Below, one piece after another: positions 58,281 through 64,000 of a stretch of DNA of 64,000 nt (positions are counted from its first letter, which is position 1; every line of letters begins with the position of its first letter). The notes under the pieces were generated by a model, which ran no database searches, was not told the DNA's origin, and saw nothing but the letters and a program-made list of their open reading frames with translations. Both the position numbers and the translations under genes were made by a program. Origin of the DNA: Desulforhopalus sp. IMCC35007 (GTDB taxonomy: Bacteria > Desulfobacterota > Desulfobulbia > Desulfobulbales > Desulfocapsaceae); NCBI RefSeq assembly GCF_005116575.1, contig NZ_SWCN01000016.1, positions 85,940 to 149,939 of the forward strand, written 5' to 3'.

Positions 58281-58309
58281 TTGACAGTATTATCTACTAT
58301 AGATATAAG
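58281..58309 (+). promoter_or_regulatory. Strong sigma-70-type promoter facing the iterons
   Basis: TTGACA (58281-58286) and TATAAG (58304-58309) are separated by 17 bases. A purine-rich AAGGAGG lies about 40 bases downstream, but no open frame follows it, so the transcript may be a non-coding or primer RNA across the repeats. Confidence 0.6.
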
Positions 58310-58363
58310 TATTTTATCTATATATATTGGTAGGTTGTTGAGAAAAAAAGGAGGGGAGAAGTA

Positions 58364-58468
58364 ATATATAGCACGATCTTTATGGTGTAAATATATAGCA
58401 CGATCTTTGATTTGTCCGAATTTCATGCTAGAAGCATGTGATGTCGTCTTGTATCTATATAGCACGAT
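58364..58468 (+). repeat. Three iteron-like direct repeats (ATATATAGCACGATCTTT)
   Basis: Copies one and two (58364-58381 and 58391-58408) are identical over 18 bases and spaced 27 bases apart. A third, shorter copy (TATATAGCACGAT, 58456-58468) lies 64 bases further on. Direct repeats of this size beside a replication gene are typical Rep-binding iterons. Confidence 0.65.
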
Positions 58469-58745
58469 TATTTTCAAAATAATTATGACTTTTTGTCAAC
58501 ATATTCTATAGATGACATAGTCACAACCTTTGCCTTTAAAATCATGCGGAAGTGCTAATAATAGTATTATAAATTGACCGACTAAATCGCTGTGTGCTTT
58601 ACTTTTCAGAGTAAGAGTGTCCTTTGTGGCAAAGTTTAAAATGAGTTTAGAGGCGATTCTGGGGCTTTTCTGCAGAAACAAATGATGTTGTCTTCCTCCA
58701 GAAAACCATAATGTAATAACATTAGAAATGTCATGTTTTAATCGT

Positions 58746-60149
58746 CTACTTGATACTCAATGGTGGCCTTTTGACTACCTCAAAATATGCTTCATACATC
58801 GTATCTCTGAGTAAGTTCTCATCATCTTTCAACACTCTAAAAGAGTCATGGATACAGAAGATCGGTTTTCCTGCTGCCACAAACTTGTTAATTATCTTCG
58901 TAGCAATTTTCGCTTCTGTATTTTGTAGTTCAAGTGAGATAAGGTCATCTTCTCGGAATAATTTTTCCTCAAACAGAGGAAAATATTTACAGAATCTTTC
59001 AACAGCAACATCAGCCGCTTTTTTTATATCATCCTTGGTAAACTCATCAGGATAAAATTTTTCTACGAGGTAACCATCTTCATCAAGATTGCCTTCTTCT
59101 GCATCTTTATACTTTCGAGATAGTGCTTGCTTAAGCCCTTGTTGTGACTTGGCTCCAAGCATAATAACTACGATTTGCTTAAATAAATCTCGATGTGTTT
59201 CGTTATATCCTGGCATGGTGGAATATATATCAAAGCCTTCTGGGAGTTTAACTCCACAATTGGCAGCAAGTATTGATGGTAAACAACAACCGTAATCAAG
59301 TTCTACAGTTGCGTTCCCATTTATCAGCATGGTTTTTCGGTTTTCCTTCCATATTCTGGCCACTTTGGAGTAATAACGGCCACCACGAGTGAGTCCGTAA
59401 TTATGATCTTTGTTAAAGATTCTTCTGGGAAGGTCATTGAGTTCTAGGGTTTTACCAGTCTCGATATCTGTGCATGTTGCGTTGAACCTGGAAAGGAGAA
59501 TCCTATATGCTTCTAGGTCTTTGATCATCGGAACCAAGAGTACTTGTTCTTCTGGGGTAAAGTGTTTGCGTTCCTTGCGTATCCTGATTTTTGGGACACG
59601 CTTAACAGTTCCATCATCGTTTTTGTGGTTGATAAATATTTCGTCTTCAACTTTCTCTTGACGAATGATGATATCATCTTCTATGTCATTGAATTTAGAA
59701 AATTGCTTGAGTCCTTTCTCTGTTAGGAAAATTCTGGATTTCTTCCATTTTCCATTTTCTTCTTTGTATTGTTCCAATTCCATCTCACCCCAAAGTTCTC
59801 TTATCGCTTTTCTTTCTTTGTTGCTGGGTGCTTTATCGAGGTTGATGAAACCCCTTTTTTCGTCTGCAAGGTAATAAATTACTCTTTGTTCCATAGCTGG
59901 GCTTCTTGCTCCAGCAGGAAATTGCTTGTCGAAGGAGTCTACAATCGTTATTTTTTCTCTATTTTTTATAAGGTTACAAACAACTATTTCTGTGGATGTT
60001 TTCGCCTTTAGAATGTCTTTTTCTGCTATTTGTTTTTTAAGGGCTGGATTTACAGTCTTGTCAAAGACTAGTCCGTAGAGTAATTCTATTTTTTCCGTGG
60101 TGAAAGTGTCATCTGCTTTAAGATTTTCATTTATCCATTCTGCTTCCAT
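58746..60149 (-). CDS. Superfamily A polymerase-like replication protein (TV-Pol type)
   Basis: The 467-residue protein carries degenerate but ordered palm motifs of superfamily A polymerases. Motif A is VELDYGCCLPSILAANCG (Asp285). Motif B is in HRDLFKQIVVIMLGA (Arg320, Lys324). Motif C is FCIHDSF (His434, Asp435). Upstream, YGLTRGGRYYSKVARIW is also typical. As I recall, this matches TV-Pol, a family from bacterial mobile elements and virophages proposed by Iyer, Abhiman and Aravind to act as primase-polymerase. There is no exonuclease domain. AAGGAG lies before the ATG within a hairpin. It is the last gene of a three-gene minus-strand operon. Confidence 0.7.
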   Translation of the reverse strand: MEAEWINENLKADDTFTTEKIELLYGLVFDKTVNPALKKQIAEKDILKAKTSTEIVVCNLIKNREKITIVDSFDKQFPAGARSPAMEQRVIYYLADEKRGFINLDKAPSNKERKAIRELWGEMELEQYKEENGKWKKSRIFLTEKGLKQFSKFNDIEDDIIIRQEKVEDEIFINHKNDDGTVKRVPKIRIRKERKHFTPEEQVLLVPMIKDLEAYRILLSRFNATCTDIETGKTLELNDLPRRIFNKDHNYGLTRGGRYYSKVARIWKENRKTMLINGNATVELDYGCCLPSILAANCGVKLPEGFDIYSTMPGYNETHRDLFKQIVVIMLGAKSQQGLKQALSRKYKDAEEGNLDEDGYLVEKFYPDEFTKDDIKKAADVAVERFCKYFPLFEEKLFREDDLISLELQNTEAKIATKIINKFVAAGKPIFCIHDSFRVLKDDENLLRDTMYEAYFEVVKRPPLSIK

Positions 60150-60158
60150 ATTTACTAA

Positions 60159-60178
60159 TCTCCTTAGATTGCAGGAGA
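60159..60178 (-). promoter_or_regulatory. Hairpin sequestering the polymerase ribosome binding site
   Basis: In the polymerase mRNA, TCTCCT and AGGAGA pair across an 8-base loop. AGGAGA is the ribosome binding site of the ATG at 60149. Closing of the stem would block translation, a common device in replication-gene control. Confidence 0.5.
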
Positions 60179-60210
60179 CATTAATATACTAAAACGAGTT
60201 GAACTTTCTG

Positions 60211-60307
60211 TTGTAAAAAGCTGAACATATGTTATAATATTAATATCTTCAAGGTTGTTAAGTTGTCGTTTTTTTAGCTCCAGCATTCCAAGTGCTGGGG
60301 CTTTTTT
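60211..60307 (+). ncRNA. Predicted ~63-nt RNA antisense to the polymerase leader
   Basis: On the plus strand a promoter (TTGTAA at 60211-60216, 16 bases, TATAAT at 60233-60238) leads after about 30 bases to a terminator. The terminator stem is AGCTCCAGCA / TGCTGGGGCT (60276-60302), followed by six T. The RNA would run from about 60245 to 60307. It is opposite the gap before the polymerase gene, in the position of plasmid copy-control antisense RNAs. Promoter and terminator are seen; expression and role are inferred. Confidence 0.55.
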
Positions 60308-60317
60308 ATTTCAAATA

Positions 60318-60800
60318 TTATGCTTTTAAAAAACTCCAATCTGATAGATTTTTCATATGTTTTCTGCATAATCTGTAACTTTTCATGAAATTGGCTTGAT
60401 CTTGTACAGTCTCAATTTTTCGATTAATGATGTCCTTTAATACAGATTTAAGCTCACTTGTGTTTGGCTCATAGCCATTTGCCAATTTTTCTATAACGTG
60501 CTGCACTGAGTACTCAGAGAGGATTTGTGGTCCTCCAGTGTTGCCATCTGCATAAAATTTAAAATAGTCAGGGCTGTCATGTTTAGCCATCATGACAACA
60601 GATTCAGGTGAAAGCTCATTTCCCTCCATGTCTTTGAATGTTGTCTTCTCTAGAAATTCATCCCACTCTGGGTTAAAGCGGTTAATAATATCTGTAGCAC
60701 TTTCATGGCTTGCACCATTGCTTTCAAGTAGCTGCTTTAGGTTTGCAATCCCTTTGGCTATTTCTTCACTGTTATTAGTAGTCTCAATTCCATTTTTCAT
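60318..60800 (-). CDS. Island protein of unknown function, replication operon
   Basis: The 160-residue acidic protein matches no family I know. Its C-terminal 60 residues are helical and basic (NFMKSYRLCRKHMKNLSDW). GGAGAT lies seven bases before the ATG. It overlaps the end of the upstream HTH-like gene by 17 bases, so the two are translationally coupled. The polymerase gene follows after 168 bases. Confidence 0.6.
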   Translation of the reverse strand: MKNGIETTNNSEEIAKGIANLKQLLESNGASHESATDIINRFNPEWDEFLEKTTFKDMEGNELSPESVVMMAKHDSPDYFKFYADGNTGGPQILSEYSVQHVIEKLANGYEPNTSELKSVLKDIINRKIETVQDQANFMKSYRLCRKHMKNLSDWSFLKA

Positions 60801-61086
60801 TATCTATATCTCCTTTAAGTTTAATGCTTTGCAGCATTACTTGCGCCAATTTTAGCTTGATAGAGAGCTTTCTAAGCAGTTCCTTGTCCTGATCATTTGG
60901 TTCCACGATTCCGTTGCAGATTCTGCTTAGTTTGGATTGGTCCCATTTCAGATATTCGCATATACGTCCTTGGTGAAGCATATAGAACGCATCTCTCCAT
61001 TCATTGCTCATCGTGTTCTTTTTGAACCTTTCGTATAGTTCAATAGAGGTACGAATTTCTTTTTCATGCAGTATTAAGTTATCCAT
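60784..61086 (-). CDS. Small helix-turn-helix-like regulator, replication operon
   Basis: The 100-residue protein has a helical segment ICEYLKWDQSKLSRICNGI that resembles a Cro/XRE-type helix-turn-helix with a recognition helix around QSKLSRI. An AGGAG site precedes the ATG. It is the first gene of the operon and is preceded by dyad sequences around a promoter, so it is a good candidate for autoregulation. The HTH assignment is by pattern only. Confidence 0.6.
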   Translation of the reverse strand: MDNLILHEKEIRTSIELYERFKKNTMSNEWRDAFYMLHQGRICEYLKWDQSKLSRICNGIVEPNDQDKELLRKLSIKLKLAQVMLQSIKLKGDIDNEKWN

Positions 61087-61157
61087 TTCAATCTCCTGAG
61101 ATTATTCCCTATGGGATTTATTATTTTGCAGAGCAATTTGCTCCAAGCCTATTTCTT

Positions 61158-61217
61158 ATTATCCTAGACTTGGTTGTTTTTTGCAATATAAGGTTCAAGT
61201 GATATTGCATAATATCA
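61158..61217 (-). promoter_or_regulatory. Promoter and operator-like dyads of the replication operon
   Basis: On the minus strand TTGCAA (61181-61186) and GATAAT (61158-61163) are 17 bases apart. The -35 box overlaps half of a GCAATAT / ATATTGC inverted repeat (61183-61208), and a second dyad TGATATT GCAT AATATCA lies at 61200-61217. These are likely repressor sites. Confidence 0.55.
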
Positions 61218-61335
61218 GTATATTAGGTGGTTTTTGCTATGCTCTTATTTCGTTTGAATTGTAAGGGGAGAATGTAGGGAGTTGGAAGACACTTTTGCAG
61301 AGTGATTTGCTACAACGCATCAAGATCAGTACCCA

Positions 61336-61387
61336 GTGTCAAAAAGGTATACCATTATGACATGTTAAAAAGTGGTGTCAAAAAGGT
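61336..61387 (+). repeat. Res-like direct repeat before the resolvase gene
   Basis: GTGTCAAAAAGGT occurs twice (61336-61348 and 61375-61387), 39 bases apart, with an inverted TGACA between them. It lies about 80-130 bases before the resolvase start, where resolvase res sites usually are. Confidence 0.45.
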
Positions 61388-61466
61388 CCGTATGTGTTTT
61401 ATTGACATATATTTTAATAAGGTCTTAGAGGTTATTGACAATAAGTCTGGAACAAAAGGAGAGGCA

Positions 61467-62021
61467 ATGACTGTATTTTCATATGCAAGGGTTAGTACAC
61501 TTGATCAGAAGACAGACCTGCAAGAGAATGCACTGAAAGGGAAGTACCCTGATGCAAAATACAGTGAGGAAAAAGCATCAGGTACATCAATGAGCAATCG
61601 GGAAACACTTAACTACATTCTTCATTTCATAGGTGTAGGCGATAAGCTGGTTGTTTGGAAACTGGACCGATTAGCAAGAGACATGCATGATCTCACGAAA
61701 ATTGTGAAGCTCCTTGATGAGAAAGGAGCCAGCCTTGAGATTTTAGACCAGAGCATAGACACCAGTACAGCATCAGGTAAGGCATTCTTGCAGATGCTCG
61801 GTGTGTTCGCTGAGTTTGAAACTAATCTACGGGCAGAGCGACAAGTAGCTGGTATTGCAGCAGCAAGGGCAAGAGGCAAGCATCTGGGTAGACCCATAAA
61901 GCTAACCGATGATCAGAAGGAAGAGATACAGAAGAGAATTGCCGCTGGAGAGAAGCCACCTGACTTGTCAAAAGAGTTTAACGTTTCGAGAGGTACAATC
62001 TACAATGTCATTAAAGAATAG
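61467..62021 (+). CDS. Serine recombinase (resolvase/invertase)
   Basis: The 184-residue protein has the catalytic serine in YARVSTLDQ and the arginine region KLDRLARDMHDL. The family core GKAFLQMLGVFAEFETNLRAERQVAG follows as two segments, then a C-terminal helix-turn-helix (PPDLSKEFNVSRGTIYNVI). Length matches small resolvases such as those of Tn3-type elements and plasmids, where they resolve dimers. I choose ATG at 61467 with AAGGAG close upstream; a longer frame begins at 61302. A res-like repeat precedes it. Confidence 0.9.
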   Translation: MTVFSYARVSTLDQKTDLQENALKGKYPDAKYSEEKASGTSMSNRETLNYILHFIGVGDKLVVWKLDRLARDMHDLTKIVKLLDEKGASLEILDQSIDTSTASGKAFLQMLGVFAEFETNLRAERQVAGIAAARARGKHLGRPIKLTDDQKEEIQKRIAAGEKPPDLSKEFNVSRGTIYNVIKE

Positions 62022-62118
62022 TCTTTTTTGTTTTGAAAAATGGTTGGAATCCAAATAATAAAAAAGATTGTCCAAACCCATACACGACCAAAGCTCGTAA
62101 CGTCAAAAGAGAAAAAAA

Positions 62119-63876
62119 CTAACTGTTATGTGATTTTTGATCATCTGAGAACGTTGGACGAAAGTCTATTTTTGGTATCTCGGGGCCAGCACTTTGGCTG
62201 ATCTTTAGGCTTTTACTTTCTTTGGTAAATGTTTTTCCAACTATAAAATCATCACTTTTTAGATCATCACTTATACTTTTTGTACCTATGATAAGTTGAC
62301 ATGATACTTCAGAATTATTTAGCTTTTGTTTGACTATAGATTGAAAATTTCTTGATCGTGCGTCCTCCATTCCACCATTTTCTATTCCATCTAAAATCAT
62401 GAAACGTGGTAAGCGGACGTATTTTTTTTCTAATGATGCTAGAAGCAATGAAACGTGAAAGGCATTATTTAAATATACAGTGCCACTCTCTGAAAAGGCT
62501 ACTTTGCCATTCACAGATATAGAGTTGGATGCAAAGTCATATTCTATGGTGTGAGCGTTGTGAAATTCTTTTTCAGAACCAATGTCGTCCTTGAGTATGT
62601 CGATAAGATGTTGTGAAATTACACTTTTTATCTCAGGTTCTCGGTTCCTGAATTGTCCGCTTTTGATTTTTATGAGATCTTCAAGCCTATTGACTTCAGC
62701 TTGGTGAAAGTCTCGTGACACCGTGAGTTTATTTATAGAATCACTTAATCCTGCAATTTTGTCTAAGCTTGCAAGCTTCTCCTCTATCTCTCCAATTTCA
62801 TGGTATAGTTCATATAGCTGACTGTCATCCGTGGTGTTCAGAGAGGATATTGTGGAAGCAACCTTATTTACATTTTTTCGGAACAGAGTTCTGTGCTGCT
62901 TCCTTTCGTCGATCAATTTTTCTAGGTTTTGTTCCTTCTTTTTGATGAGTCTTGATGATTCATTAAGTTGTATTGAAAGTTCATTTTTCATTCTGGTTAA
63001 ATTAACATTGTCACCACTACTATCTTGCTTGGTTTGTGTGCCACACAAGTGGCAAAATTTGTCATCATAAATTTCTATTTGTTTGTAGCAGCTTGGACAG
63101 ATTTTGAATTTAATAACATTGACAATCTTGCCAATTTTAATTGAATCGTCTAGCGCATTTATTTTATCTTCAAGTTCACCTATGAAATCAGTAGAGTCCT
63201 CAATCTCATATTTTAATGATTGAATGTTGGATTCACATTCTAAAAGTATCTCTTTGGTTTTAACTACTGTTTGAGCGTAATTCTCTGTGATGTTTTTTTC
63301 CTGAACATATGACAGTACAGCATTGTCTTGCATGTCTTGAATTTTAGCTTTTAATTCCGAGATCTTGGCTGTATGGGCATTTTTTATATCATCTATGTTC
63401 CCAAGGTCTTTCGCGTATGGTGTTTTACCTATAAATGAAAGGATAGCTTTAAGCTCAATTACTACTTTATCTAGAATTTTATTTTCAGCTATTAAGGCAA
63501 TTCGAGCGTCATACAATTCATTGTCATAGAGACCAAGTAGGTAATTTCCAATTGATTCTCTTTTAAAGGCAGAATCAAAGGACTCCAGGTTGAATATGTT
63601 TGATGAAGGATTTGATTGATCACTGTATATCAACCGCAGAATTTGATGAATTGTTATGTTGTTGTTATTCGCATCAGCCTTGGCTTCAGGTATTCCCATA
63701 AAAGAGAAAAGCTTTTGAGAGAAGCTTTCTCTAGACGTGCTAATGGAATATGGATAGTTGTTCCATTGTTCTGCTGTCGCCAGTAATGCACTATCTAACG
63801 GCAAGAAGCAGATGTCCATAGATTGTTTGTCAGAGTGTGAAACATGCCTTTTCAAGGTGATGTTTTCACCATTTAG
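62119..63876 (-). pseudogene. Zinc-hook SMC/Rad50-like ATPase, 5' end removed by an IS
   Basis: About 585 codons remain. Two coiled-coil stretches (residues ~130-245 and ~285-430) flank a zinc hook with C253, C256, C268 and C271 (CPSC and CHLCG). The C-terminal ATPase lobe has LPRFMILDGIENGGM as Walker B. The N-terminal Walker A lobe is missing: the frame enters IS-end sequence at about 63876 and hits a stop in it. The frame shown starts with a TTG that is probably not native. Similar ATPases act in DNA repair and in defence systems such as Lamassu; the exact family is uncertain. Confidence 0.65.
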
Positions 63877-64000
63877 TTGTGCTAACCTAAAATTGATCAG
63901 TAAATGGGTGTTGTGCTAACCGAAAATTGACCACCTTAAGCAAGGCCTCTGCTATGATGATTTGCAAAAATCATTAAAGGGGGCAAGGAGTTGCTAAACG
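63876..64000 (+). mobile_element. Left end of an IS21-like insertion sequence (continues beyond window)
   Basis: Two near-identical 24-base repeats, GTTGTGCTAACCTAAAATTG with ATCA and GTTGTGCTAACCGAAAATTG with ACCA, lie at 63876-63899 and 63910-63933. Multiple terminal repeats of this kind containing AAAATTGACC are typical of IS21-family ends. An AAGGAG site close to the window edge suggests the transposase starts just past 64,000. The element interrupts the ATPase gene. Confidence 0.55.

Larger units (their letters stand above)
57947..58745. other. Putative replication origin region of the island
   Basis: This 799-base gene-free stretch is very AT-rich. It contains three iteron-like repeats, a strong promoter pointing into them, a CTTCAC / GTGAAG hairpin near 58070 and a CATGCT / AGCATG palindrome near 58423. 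It lies directly beside the polymerase gene. These are typical contents of a plasmid-type origin, but function is inferred. Confidence 0.5.

Overview
The window reads as a chromosomal segment of a Gram-negative anaerobe, most likely a sulfur- or sulfate-metabolising Desulfobacterota of the Desulfobulbales type. That placement is an inference from the gene set: an acetyl-CoA hydrolase-GNAT fusion, an NhaD antiporter, an IspDF fusion, a tungstate-binding protein, and Nif3, zinc-ribbon and rnpB side by side. No rRNA or other strict taxonomic marker is present. About 51.3 kb is ordinary core genome. The last 12.7 kb is a genomic island inserted at the 3' end of ssrA (tmRNA) that runs off the right edge.

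Left part (1-23,000). A truncated zinc-ribbon peptidase, a DUF1186 protein and a membrane sensor come first. A potABCD polyamine importer operon follows on the minus strand with an FAD-dependent dehydrogenase behind it. Then come a FIST sensor / hybrid histidine kinase pair, a sirtuin deacylase, a Pif1-like helicase with a YecA-family partner, a phosphoesterase, a Ser/Thr kinase with a degenerate receiver domain, MntP manganese efflux, NhaD sodium/proton antiport and the acetyl-CoA hydrolase-GNAT fusion.

Middle part (23,000-51,300). This holds biosynthesis and housekeeping genes: pyrB, argF, an FMN riboswitch before ribB, pheA, purF, ispDF, nfo and smpB. RNA genes are rnpB, tRNA-Met and ssrA. 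Signalling genes are a PP2C phosphatase, an HD-domain protein and a REC-GGDEF protein. Others are a K+ channel, a glycosyltransferase, an M48 peptidase and a GspE/PilB ATPase. A decayed uracil/xanthine permease fragment lies between pyrB and argF.

Island (51,290-64,000+). The sequence is visibly richer in A+T. A tyrosine integrase lies just after ssrA. Cargo follows: a helical protein of unknown role, a P-loop ATPase, an HNH endonuclease between hairpin-rich flanks, and a probable ADP-ribosyltransferase. The core is a replication-like module on the minus strand. It has a small helix-turn-helix-like protein, an unknown protein, and a polymerase with the three superfamily-A palm motifs that resembles the TV-Pol proteins of mobile elements. 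Around it are three iteron-like repeats, a strong promoter beside them, a Shine-Dalgarno-sequestering hairpin, and a predicted ~63-nt RNA transcribed antisense to the polymerase leader. A serine resolvase with a res-like repeat follows. The window ends with a zinc-hook ATPase whose 5' end has been cut off by an IS21-like insertion. I read the island as an integrative element with its own replication system, and this module is the best candidate for an undescribed system here.
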